A stretch of DNA of 64,000 bases from Capsicum annuum (lineage: Eukaryota > Streptophyta > Magnoliopsida > Solanales > Solanaceae), in assembly GCF_002878395.1 (NCBI RefSeq), contig NC_061116.1:127399495-127463494 (forward strand), written 5' to 3'. The position numbers and the translations under genes are program-made. Below are positions 25,226 through 35,655 of this stretch, piece after piece (position 1 is the first letter of the stretch; the number at the start of each line of letters is the position of its first letter). The notes under the pieces were generated by a model, which searched no databases, was not told the origin of the DNA, and saw nothing but the letters and a program-made list of their open reading frames with translations.

Positions 25226-26345
25226 ATTCCTCTTAGAAGAACCAACAAAAGAAGGAACAAGGATCAGCGTTCACAACCACCTAAGTTTAGGACTGGTTTC
25301 ATAGCCTTGGCCCATTCTATAGCTGCTCAGGAAAATCAACAGACTATTTCCCCAGCTAATCTGGTGATGAATATGGTTGTATCTAGGATTCAAGACTTCA
25401 ACCAGATAAATCCATTTTTTCTAGATCTAACTTTAAGGAGGATCCACATTAGTTTCTGAATGGACTACAAAAAGTGATAGACATGTGGGTGTCACTTCGA
25501 GTAAGAGTACGGACATGGCTTCTTACCTATTGCAGGGAGTGGCTTACATCTGGTTCAAGTAGTGGAAGGAGGAAAGAGATGTTGAGGTAGGGCCTATAGA
25601 GTAGAAGGAGTTCTCCATGACTTTCTTAGACATGTTCTTCCAATAGGAGTTAAGAGAAGCTATGGTTTATGACTTTATAAATTTGAAGTAGGATAGCATG
25701 AGTGTGAAAGAGTACTCACTCAAGTTTAGTTAGTTGGCGAGGTATGCTCAGTCTATGGTGGCTGACTCTAGGTCCAGGATGTGTAAGTTTGTATCTGGTG
25801 TATCTGACAGTGTAGTCAAAGAGTGTAGGCCTACCATGCTGATTGAGAAGATGGACCTTTTAGGACTGATGGTTCATTCTAAGTAGATTATGGAGGAGAA
25901 GATCAAAGAGAAAGAAAGAGAGAATAAGAAGGCCGAAATAGATAGTTTCAACTTTTCTCAGTCAAGGTCGAAAGGGGATAATTGTTCTCAGTGCTGCTTG
26001 AAATTTTCAGCCTCAGCTCCATCTTCAGCTAGTGCACTAGTGCCAAAGTTTAGGAAAGATAGTTGGGATAGAGCACTAGTCTCTAAGTCCCAGGGTAATG
26101 TGAATATTGGTCATAACAATCCACTCTGCAGGAAGTGTGGTAAGAATTATCTGGGTTAGTATAGAGCAGGAGGTGATGTGTGTTTTGGATGTGGCAAACT
26201 AGGCCACAGGATCAGGTATTTCCTAAATGTTGGCTAAAAAGGTCAGGATGTTCGTCAGCAAGGTCAGCCCAACTTTTCATCAGCTTTTATAGGTCACCCA
26301 ACTCAGCAGGGTGCCACTTCTAGTGCCACCAGTGGGAAGCGCTAG
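25226..26345 (+). pseudogene. Element C gag remnant
   Basis: The start codon has become ATT: the frame reads IPLRRTNKRRNKDQRSQPPK from 25226, matching MPLRRSNARGNSS at the start of gag in element E. An interior stretch near 25690 reads DSMSVKEYSLKFS, followed by a stop. The open piece 25890-26159 holds a Lys/Glu-rich region. The zinc knuckle at 26181-26222 reads CFGCGKLGHRIRYF, with the last Cys lost. Stops inside conserved positions are mostly TAG. Gag would coat the RNA; this copy cannot. Confidence 0.82.
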
Positions 26346-26396
26346 AACATATTATATGCTCTCCAGACTTAACATGATCAAAAAAGTTCTCTTGGT

Positions 26397-26700
26397 ATGG
26401 TTATGAGAATGTTACAAGTCTTTGATCTTCATATTTATGCATTGTTAGACCCTAGAGTTTCACATTTCTGTATGAATCCTTTTATAGCTTTAGATTTTGG
26501 TGTTAGTCCCAAAACATTGGTAGAGAATTTCTCAATGTATACCCCAATGGGTAAGTCTATTGTGTCCAGATGGGTATATAGAAATTTCCCGATTACAGTG
26601 TCTCAAAAAGTTATTTCAATTAATCTTATAGAGTTAGAGATGACTAATTTTGATGTCATTCTCGGTATTGACTGGCTCCACTTGTGCTAGACCTTAGAGA
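26397..26700 (+). pseudogene. Element C aspartic protease remnant
   Basis: The open piece 26397-26690 reads through the protease. The active-site region is LLDPRVSHFCMNPFIALDFG, with Arg where Gly is needed. It ends INLIELEMTNFDVILGIDWL, the normal end of protease in this lineage. The single change at the catalytic loop would inactivate it. The frame then runs into stops before reverse transcriptase. Confidence 0.82.
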
Positions 26701-26899
26701 TTGCAGAAGAAGAATTGTCCAATTCTAATTTCGTTATGAACCAGCTATTGAATAGAGAAGTAGTACTTCAATGCTTAAGGGTCAGGTTGTTACATATCTT
26801 AAGGAATAAAAGATGATATTTAAAGGGTGTATTTACCATCTCATCCGATTTAAGGACTCAAATTGTTAAACCTCGATTCTTGAGTCAGTTCCTGTAGTA

Positions 26900-27800
26900 A
26901 ATCAATATCCAAATATATTTCTTGATGATCTCCCTAGTGTTTCTCCCAAAAGAAAAATTGACTTCAAAATAGATCTCCTTCCAGATAGCCAACCTATCTT
27001 TATTCTACCTTACAGAATGACTCTAGCTAAGCTTACGGAGTTGAAGGAACAGTTAGAGGATCTCTTAGATAAGGGTTTCATCAAGCCCAGTGTCTCTCCA
27101 TGGAGTTCTCTAATTCTATTCATACAAAAGAAAGATAGTTCTCTTAGAATGTACATCATGTATCGTCAGTTGAACAAAGTCACAATCAAGAATAACTATC
27201 CTCTCCCGAGGATTGATGACTTATTAGACCAGTTTCAGGGTGCATGTTATTTCTCTAAGATAGACGTCAAATCTGACAATCATCATCTTAGAGTCGGAGA
27301 ATGTAATATTTCAACGAAAGCCTTCAAAACTCGGTATGGTTACTTCTAATTCCTAGTTATGTCTGTTGGACTAACGAATTCCCCTACAAATTTTATAGAA
27401 TTAATCAAATAATGATTAGGCAGTACTTGGTCGTGTTTGCCAGTCTTTGTTGATGACATCCTTGTTTATTCCCATAGTGAGTGATTATGCAGGCCATATG
27501 AGTGTTGCATTGCAGACCCTTAGATATCATTAGATATTTTCTAAGTTCAGTAAGTGTGAATTTTAGTTGAGATCATTAACTTTGCTTGGTCATATAGTTT
27601 TTGTTAATGGGATTCGAGTTGATCCTTAAAAAACTAAAGTAGTGAGAAATTGGCCTAGACCTATCTCTCCATCAGACATCAGGATTTTCTTATATTTAGT
27701 TGGTTATTACAGATGGTTTGTCAAAGGGTTTTCTTCTATTGCTTCTCCCATGTCTAGACTAACCCAAAATAAAGTCAAATTTTAGTGGTCAAATTCCTGT
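26900..27800 (+). pseudogene. Element C reverse transcriptase remnant
   Basis: The open piece 27017-27349 carries LKEQLEDLLDKGFIKPSVSP, then [20 protein letters not shown] and the start of the palm. Further on, across stops and a frameshift, FVDDILVYS at about 27446-27475 is the active-site Asp-Asp motif. SFLGL-type connection sequence follows near 27680-27760. The central catalytic motif is intact but the gene is broken by stops such as TAATTCC (after TRYGYF) and TAATGATTAG near 27410. Confidence 0.88.
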
Positions 27801-28260
27801 GAGATGAGTTTTGAGGTGTTAAAGGTTCGACTTAATTCTGCTCCAGTCTCGACTTTGCTAGATGGAACAGATGGGTTTGTAGTGTATTGTAATGCTTCTA
27901 GAGTTGGTCTAGGTTGTGTATTAATGAAAAGAGGTAAGGTCATAGCCTATGCTTCTAGACAACTTAAACCCTATGAATAGAATTATCTAACCCATTATCT
28001 TAAGTTGGCAGCTGTTGTCTTTGCCTTAAATATTTAGAGACATTACCTTTATGGGGTTCATGTTGATATGTTCATGGATCACAAGAGTTTATAGTATGCG
28101 TTCACACAGAAATAGCTAAATCTTTATCAGAGAAGGTGTCTTGAATTATAGAAAGACTATGATATGAATGTATCGTGTCATCAAGGTACAACCAATGTAG
28201 TGGCGGATGTCCTTATAAGATTGTGTATGAGTAGTGTTGCTTATGTTGAGGATGATAATA
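27800..28260 (+). pseudogene. Element C RNase H remnant
   Basis: Read across stops, this stretch gives [20 protein letters not shown], then HYLKLAAVVFALNI, then MDHKSL and later TTNVVADVLIRL. Compared with element A (YCDTS), the first catalytic Asp is Asn. The position usually Glu in the second motif is Lys. Both are single G-to-A changes. Several stops are TAG at positions expected to be Gln or Trp. Confidence 0.8.
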
Positions 28261-28289
28261 AGGAGTTAGTCCATGAGGTTCAATAGCTT

Positions 28290-29620
28290 GCTAGGTTAGG
28301 AGTTAAATTGGTTGAATGGACTTATGGTAGTATATGGGTTCAAAATTGTTCGAAATCTTCCTTGGTCGCCGAAGTAAAAGAAAAACAAGATAGGGATCCT
28401 AGTGTGGTCAAGTTCAAGGAGGCAGTTAGAGATCATAATATGGAAGTTTTCTCCCAAGAGGATGATGGTGTGTTTCATTGTCAAGGAAGATTATGTTTTC
28501 CATATGTTGATGGCCTGAGACAATGAGTACTAGCTGAAGCACATGGTGCACGGTATTCTATTCACCTAGGGGACACTATGATATACTGTAATTTGTGGGA
28601 GATCTATTGGTGGAGTGGTATGAAGAAGAATACTATATTGTTTGTGTCTAAGAGTTCATATTGTCTATAGATTAAGGTTGAGCACCAAAGGCCTAGCGAT
28701 ACACTTCAAGAGCTTAGCATCTTCACTTAGAAGTAGAAGGTAGTGAACATAGATTTTGTGACGGGTTACCTCATACGCATCGTCAGGATAATTCGATATG
28801 GGTCATTATATATAGAATAACCAAGTCAGCTTATTTTATGCCAGTTCATACTTTGTTTTCAGCTAAGGATTATGCTAGACTCTATCTTAGGGAGTTGGTG
28901 ATGTTGCATGGGGTTCCATTGACCATTATTTGAGATAGAGGTACTAATTTTACGTCTAACTTTTAGAAGGCATTTTATAAGGGCCTTGGTACCTAAGTAG
29001 ATATCACTACAGCTTTTTATCTCCAGATAAATGGTTAGGAAAAATAGACCATTCAACCTTTATAGGACATGCTGAGGGCCTGTGTTATTTTCTTTAAGGC
29101 TAGTTGGGATGACCACTTATCTTTGATTTAGTTTGCCTAAAATAATAGCTATCACTGCAGTATTTAGATAGATTTGTTTGATATTCTCTATTGGTGAAGA
29201 TGCAGATCTCCTATTAGTTAGTTTAAAGTAGGTGAGTCTCTTTTTATAGGTCTATATTCAGTATTTGAGGCGATGGAGAAAGTTCAGTTAATTTGAGAGA
29301 GGCTGAAGATAGCCTAAAGTTGTTAGAAATCTTATGCAGATGTGTGGAGAAGAGATCTTGTGTTTGATGTTGGTGACTTGGTTTATTTGAAAATTTCTCC
29401 TATGAAAGGAGTGAAGAGGTTTTTCAAGAAGGGGAAACTCATTCCCCTCGATGTTGGCACATATAGAATTTTAAGCCGTTTTAGGAAGGTAGCTTATGAG
29501 TTAGAGTTGCCTGAAAATTTGGCATCAATGTATTTGGTGTTTTGTGTCTCTTTGTTAAAGAAATGTATTGGTGAACCAGCTCCAGTCGTGCCCTTAGAGA
29601 GTTTGAAGGTGAAAGATATT
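28290..29620 (+). pseudogene. Element C integrase remnant
   Basis: The piece 28308-28526 is the spacer before integrase (SSLVAEVKEKQDRDPSVVKF, QGRLCFPYVDGLRQ). The zinc region follows at about 28540-28690, with Cys positions partly replaced by Ser. The core begins around 28740 (VNIDFVTG, first catalytic Asp). The remaining core to 29100 is frame-shifted, and the minus-strand open frame at 28859-29056 is its shadow. The C-terminal domain at 29342-29635 is well kept (VFDVGDLVYLKISPMKGVKR, VAYELELPENLASMYLVFCV). Confidence 0.85.
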
Positions 29621-29635
29621 ATCTCCAATGAATAA

Positions 29636-29800
29636 ATCCCACTTGAGATCCTTGACCATCAGATTCATAGATTAAGGAATAAAGAAGTCCCCTTGGTTAA
29701 GGTTCTATGGAGAAATCAGTCCATCGAGGGAGCTACTTTGAAAGCAGAAGCAGATATGGGAGCCAAATATCCCTATCTTTTCTCTACAAATTCCAATTTA
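29636..29800 (+). pseudogene. Element C chromodomain remnant
   Basis: After an in-frame TAA at 29633-29635 the frame continues IPLEILDHQIHRLRNKEVPL and then VKVLWRNQSIEGATLKAEAD, up to about 29800. This is the chromodomain at the pol C-terminus that marks Tekay/Del-type chromoviruses. A Trp usual in the ATWEAE stretch is Leu here. It is the best preserved chromodomain in the window. Confidence 0.85.
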
Positions 29801-30033
29801 GATTGAGGTAAAAGTTTTCCTTAATTAATTTTCATATTTTCTATCTCAGCTATATAACTATCCTTATTCCATAGCATGTATTCATGAATTCAGTTCAATC
29901 AACGCATCATGTTTCAAATTCAAATATTTAATCATGATTTAGCTCATGGGTGTTTAGTGTACAATCTCAGTTTTCCTAGTACCTAAGCTCAAATAGGTTT
30001 ATTCGAAGACGAATGATACCAAAACTGAGATAT
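29801..30033 (+). other. Element C 3' untranslated region
   Basis: AT-rich leader into the 3' LTR. It includes GAAGACGAATGATACC at 30005-30020, the decayed form of a GAGGATGAATG stretch that precedes LTRs of this group. No clear polypurine tract remains. Confidence 0.5.
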
Positions 30034-32708
30034 TGTAATACCCCAATTTTTTCAAGCTTTAGACCCCTTAACAGATAGACCGCAAAGTTAGCTTTCCAAT
30101 TCTTAAAGCCTCATCTTAATCTGAGGTTATGGAAAAAGGTAATGAAGATTTCCCTTAATGGCCTGATAAACTGCCATGCTATGACTCAAGGTAACAATTC
30201 ATAACCTCTCGTGACGAGTCATCATAAGTGAGCCATAGCCACTCCGGTGAATCCCCTAACTCAAGTTTTGTTACTATAAATACTTACAATGACTCATAAT
30301 CAGTAGCTACGGGTTATACAGAGGGATTCGTTGTCATAATAGTATGTAATAAATAATAATTCAACCCAGTAATTACGAGTCCAGTATATGACTCGTATTC
30401 AGACATTACGAGTCATTATGTAACTTATAGCCTGATCAGTAAAAGATTCAAGAATCAAGCCTCATGTTTGGTAGTTTTACAAGTGCCTTGGACGTATACT
30501 AAGACCCCAAATATCTCCTAACTTATAGACAAGTCGAATCCCATAGCGATTAAATTCTTGTGAAAAATATAACTATGGTTAGATTCAAACAAGAATAATT
30601 TTGCTATACTACAAATTTCTAAGCTCAAGACCCACCAACAGATAGATAATTGAATTATCTTTCTGACGATACCAATTTTTTCTTAATCTTATATTATGGT
30701 TAAAAGTTATAGCCAAATTATTGAAGCACCGTCAAAGTTGTTAGTGGTTACAAATCCTAATAATGACTCGTAAACAGACCCTACGAGTTGTCAGGAGGCG
30801 TCGTCACGGCAGTAGGAGTCGAAATATGGGTTTCTGATGATGACTCAAAGCCTGAATCATACTTAGACATTGCGATTCATGGCCAAACTCGTCGGGACGG
30901 CTTCATACATTTTCCCAACACTTTCTAAAGGGGTTCTTGGTTTTTTCCCACTCTTTTTAACCCAAAACTACGCCATTTCACCCTCCAAACAATAGTTATC
31001 AAGCTTAAATACTACCCTAACCTATCATAACTCAAAAAACATCCTTCAAAGCGAAAGAGGGGAGATTTATTTCTCCCTAAAACCAACTATGGTTCATCAC
31101 GTTCTAGTTCAATACCAAGAAATTTATTCAAGATTTCAACATTCAGGTATGTGGGGTATTCATCAATTAGTTCCTTTGACACATTGATTCCCAAAAATCC
31201 CCTTGTTGTTCAACTATGGATTTTTAATCTTGTTTAATGAAATTATCCAAGTAAATCATGAATTTAATCCTTGTTATCTTAGAAATTTGAATTCAATATG
31301 TTTTTCCTATGAAAATTAGATTACTTCATGCTTTGAATTTCAATTACTCATGTCATATTCAATTGCTTCCATGTCAAATTATCAAATTATGAATGAAACC
31401 ATGTGAAATTGTTATCCTCCCATATATTCAAATTCATGGACTTTATCAGTTTGGTGACACGTATTATATTATGGGTCTTTGAATTAGGACTTTATGTCAC
31501 TGTTTCAAGTGTTGTTATCGAATTTTGTAATCATTCAGTGCTGGAAGGTTATGAACACCTGATACTTATGTGTTTACTTACATTTTAGACTTTCAAGTAA
31601 TGAGTCAACCCGTTCATGATTCTATTGTCATACTTAGTTTTTATGACCATGTTGAGCACTATAAGTTGAGATGTTCAGTTGACCTAAGTCAAAAACTGTG
31701 TCAGTTCAGTTGGGTGTAGGATTTAGCACCGAGTGAACCCATGGATGTGAGCTCACCCGCCAGTAGAGGATCTGACTTTAGTAGCAATACATGAGTTACA
31801 GAACTATGTAGCCAACGTAGGTTTTGAGAGGTCTTCCTACCAGTAGAGGGTTAACATTCTCTTAGGACACCTGCTAGTAGAGGGTGACTCCCTAGTCCTT
31901 CATGATACTATTTTAGTGGATCCACATAGCCATTGTTAGTACTCGTGGTAAGGAAATGATACCCTTACAACTGGGGTTACATGTTGGACCCCAATTAGCT
32001 TAAATTAGGGCATATCGATAACATGATAGCTCCCACAGTTTCATTCCGTACTCAGTCTACATCATTTCAAGTATGCTTGACCAACTAATCAGATTTGTGG
32101 TTATTCAGTCAGTCAGTTTTATAGATTAAATTCAGTTCATGCCTTACTTGGTCTTCCATTCTCTGTTTTACATGTTCATGCATCCATGTTCAGTTGCCAT
32201 ATGTATTTCAGTTTGTCCTTACTTCACGTACCAGTACATTCAAAGTACTGATCACATAATTTTCTTTTGTGCTATGTTGTCATATATCATAGGTCCGAAT
32301 GCTCAGTTCCCTGACCATCCATAGACAGTTCAGCATTACCTAACAACAGCAGTGTTGAGTCCTCATCCATCGAGGAAATGGAATATTATTACCATTATTT
32401 CAACATCTCTTTACGTTTAGTCAGTCGAAGTTAGTTGTGGTTTGTCCTATCAACTCCATATAATTTTTAGAGGCTTTCAGATAGATAGACAGTCAATTAG
32501 TTTTTCAGTGTATTCAGTTGTTCAAGATATGTTGAATTATATTTTAGTATTACATTGGACCAATATTTTATCAGATTATGTTTCGGACATGTTGTTCCAT
32601 TATTATTTTATTCATTTCTCATAATAGGTACATGATCATGGGTTAGCTTGGGTCAGTTGTGGCCTTAAGCATCATGTTGCAACTAGGGGTTTGCCTCCCG
32701 TCGGGACA
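30034..32708 (+). repeat. Element C 3' LTR
   Basis: 2675 bp, starting TGTAATACCCC and ending GTCGGGACA. It is uninterrupted and shows the site into which D inserted in the sister LTR. Its second half (about 31700-32000) has three boxes, CGCCAGTAGAGG, ACCAGTAGAGGGT and GCTAGTAGAGGGT, that recur in the LTRs of element H in the same sense. Confidence 0.92.
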
Positions 32709-32713
32709 TGATG
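32709..32713. repeat. Target-site duplication of element C (right copy)
   Basis: TGATG, partner of TGACG at 15616-15620. From here B's pol resumes on the minus strand. Confidence 0.85.
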
Positions 32714-33925
32714 CCAGATCTTGAATGCAAACACCACAACCAATTAATCCAAGTCATGTGTCGGATATATCTTCTCATGGATTTTCAACTACCTAGAAGC
32801 ATATGCAACCACCCTACCATACAACATTAACACACAACCAAGTCTAACACGGGACGTATCACAAAAAATAACAAAACCATCCATACCCTCATGTAGGGTC
32901 AAAACTAGTACAAAAGTCAACTTGTCCTTCAACTTCTCAAGACTTCCCTCACAAGAATTGGACCACAAAAACTTCCCTTTTTTAGAGTCACTAAGTCAAT
33001 GGAGCATCAATCGAAAAGACTCTCCACAAACTTATTATAATATCCTTCTAAACCTAAGAAGCTCTGAATGTTAGTTGGAGTCGTGGGTCTAGGCCACTTC
33101 TTTAACACCTCAACTTTCTGTGGATCCACTAGGATACCTTCACTAGAAACAACATGACCCATAAAAGTAACAAAATTCAACCGAAACTTGTACTTAGAAA
33201 ATTTAGCATACAACCTCTGATCCTTTAGGGTCTACAACACTATACAGAGGTGACCGGCATGATCCTCCCCACTCTTAGAATATAGCAGAATATCATCAAT
33301 AAATACAATCACAAATAAATCCCAAAACTGATAGAATACCTAATTCATTAGATCCATGAATGCCATAGGAGGATTAGTTAAAACAAAGGACACCACCAAA
33401 AACTCAAAATGACCATAACGGGTATAGAAAGCCATCTTAGGGACATCCACCTCCCCAATTTTCAATTGATGATAACCTAACCAAAGATCAATCTTAGAAA
33501 AGTGCTTAGCACCCTGAAGATGGTTAACTAAATCATCAATCTTAGGAAGAGGGTATTTGCTCTTCACCATCACCTTATTCAACTATAACAATCTATATAC
33601 ATCTGAAGGGAACCATCTTTCTTATGCATGAAAAGAATAGAAGCACCCTATGGAGAAACACTAATGTGAATAAAACCCCTATTAAGGAGATCTTTCATCT
33701 ATTCCTTAACTTCTTTCAGTCAGCTGAAGCCATTCTACTAGGAGGGGTAGAGATAGAATGAGTATATGGGAGAACATCATTTCAAAAATCAATTTCCCTA
33801 TTAGGAGGAACACTAGGAAGCTTATTAGGAAACACATAGGGAAACTCACAGACCACAGAGACAAATTGTAAGGAAAGATCCTTCGAGTTAAAATCTTTAA
33901 CTCAGACCAAGTAATAAAGACACCC
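32714..33925 (-). pseudogene. Element B reverse transcriptase and RNase H N-terminal part (right part of split pol)
   Basis: The minus-strand piece 33007-33213 reads MYAKFSKYKFRLNFVTFMGH and then NIQSFLGLEGYYNKFVESL, the thumb and connection of reverse transcriptase. The piece 33340-33582 reads [20 protein letters not shown] and [20 protein letters not shown], the fingers and palm. RNase H begins leftward of 33000 and is cut by the C insertion at 32709, resuming before 15615. Frameshifts separate the pieces. Confidence 0.85.
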
Positions 33926-34340
33926 ATTGGTAATCAAATTTTGGGTTCAAAGATAAGTAATGAACCTTTCCTTAGGTATTAGGGAACTACCTTCCCATTC
34001 TATAACCAGCTCATTAGAAAATTTGAAAATGACCTTATGGGTCCAACAATCTAGATAGGTATAGCATGAATGGAGCCAATCCATCCCTAAGATTAAATCT
34101 TATCCAACTCTATAAAGTCTACCAAGGTATCCCTACTGTAGAAAGAAATGACACAAAGTCTAAAAACTTTTCTAGCTACATTAAAATCACACGCTAGGGT
34201 AGACACAGAAAAGGGATCCAAAATACAGTCACAACCAAAACCAAAATGAATAGCCATATAAGGGGCCACATAAGAAAGAGTAGACCCCGGATCAAGAAAA
34301 TAACACACATTACGGGAAAAGAGATGTAATGTACCAGTAA
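33926..34340 (-). pseudogene. Element B aspartic protease remnant
   Basis: The piece 34093-34308 contains FLDPGSTLSYVAPYMAIHFG, in which the Asp and Gly of the catalytic loop are kept, then SVSTLACDFNVARKVFRLCV and DTLVDFIELD. A deletion or frameshift removes the usual DFDVILGMDWL end. The protein would mature Gag-Pol. Among the copies here this protease site is the least damaged. Confidence 0.8.
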
Positions 34341-35655
34341 TAACATCAGGAGATACCTCAGATTACTGGTGGGTAGAAAGAAAATAAAGATAATTCTGAT
34401 CCATGCCAGTACTATAAATGGCACCCTTTGGTGCTGGAGGTATAGAAGTAGTAACCGGTACTTTATTTTCCAAGAAGAAGCCTTAACTAAGGGAAATTTC
34501 TCTGCATATATCCAAGTTGACAAAAATTGAAACATTAATTCCCCCTTGCCAAAGAAACCACGATGAAACTAACCACAACATCGACAAAGAGGATAGGGTA
34601 GGGTGACTATTCTCCACTAGCCTGAGACTAGGAACTTGTGCCCTATGATCATCACATTCTGGAGGCAATGATAATCGAGTGACTTTGGCTAAGGAGAACT
34701 AGCTGTAGAATATGATCCGCAATTCCCCTAGTTCTAATTAGACCTTTGCATGCCATATCTACTGTTATTTCGCTGACCTCCACCCTGATTTGAATTGCAA
34801 AACTTCTTACTTTGCATTTCTCCTAAATCTGCTTGCTTTATATTTTCCTTCTCAACCTGTTGCATGTACAACACAAGTCTAGATATATCTATGTACTTGT
34901 TTCACAAGGCAGCCTTGCCCTCCAAAACCAAGTCACAGGATAATCTAGTAGAAAATTTCCTCATTCTAGCCCTCATGCTAGACTCCAACTTGAGAGTATA
35001 ATCAGAGAACTAACGAAATTTCACTCTTTCACAGTCTGTCTTCCTTGTACACAGTTTACAAACTCCTTATTTTTTGCCTTCCTCAACTCTTGAGAAAAGA
35101 AGCGATCAAGGGAAGTACCAGAGAAATAATCCCATACCGCTGACTCAACATCGTCACTCCTGAGCTACTCTCATTCGTCGTACAACTGATAAGCCACATC
35201 TTTCAACTGATATATGGAAAATTCCACACCTTAAGAGTCAGAAGCATACATTATCCTGAATAACTTCTCCATCTCATTAACAAACCCTTAAGGATCCTTA
35301 TCAACCTTAGTGCTAGTAAAGGTCGAGGTATTCAACCTTATGAACTGGCCAACCCTATTGACCTCAGAAGAAGGAGCAACAGAACCAACATTATAATGCT
35401 GATGAGACTGAGAAGTCATCCACTGAGTCAGTAGATGAATAGACTGACGGAACTCAACATTGCAAGTATTCCCTTAGGGCGGTGGGGCATGATTATTATT
35501 AGCTTGAGAAGCTTGAAGAGGACTGGTAGGGATCGGTAGAACTCCATTAGGGGCAGTAAAATTAGGATTTAGGGCCATAGACTAGGTGTGTACTCTATAA
35601 GTGAACTGAGTTCCATCCACATTATCCTTAGGTAGGATAGAAGAGGTTCCACGAG
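34341..35655 (-). pseudogene. Element B gag remnant, start deleted
   Basis: The minus strand around 35000-34900 encodes the gag segment homologous to A's FASGLSHDLILES block, with frameshifts. A decayed zinc knuckle at about 34530-34480 reads CFNFCQLGYMQRNFP, with the His and last Cys lost. The gag start and primer site are absent: a deletion joins the codons ahead of TTCCACGAG (about 35648-35656) straight to LTR sequence AGGGCCTGG. Confidence 0.75.

Larger units (their letters stand above)
15621..32708 (+). mobile_element. Element C: decayed chromovirus nested in B, host of D
   Basis: Plus-strand LTR element with 5' LTR 15621-25001 (interrupted by D), primer site 25007-25018, gag from 25226, pol to about 29800, and 3' LTR 30034-32708. 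Without D and one duplicated TATGT the element is 10392 bp. The 5' LTR is then 2685 bp against 2675 bp for the 3' LTR. All domains are present in order but hold many stops, often TAG. The insertion lies inside B's RNase H/RT region. Confidence 0.92.
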
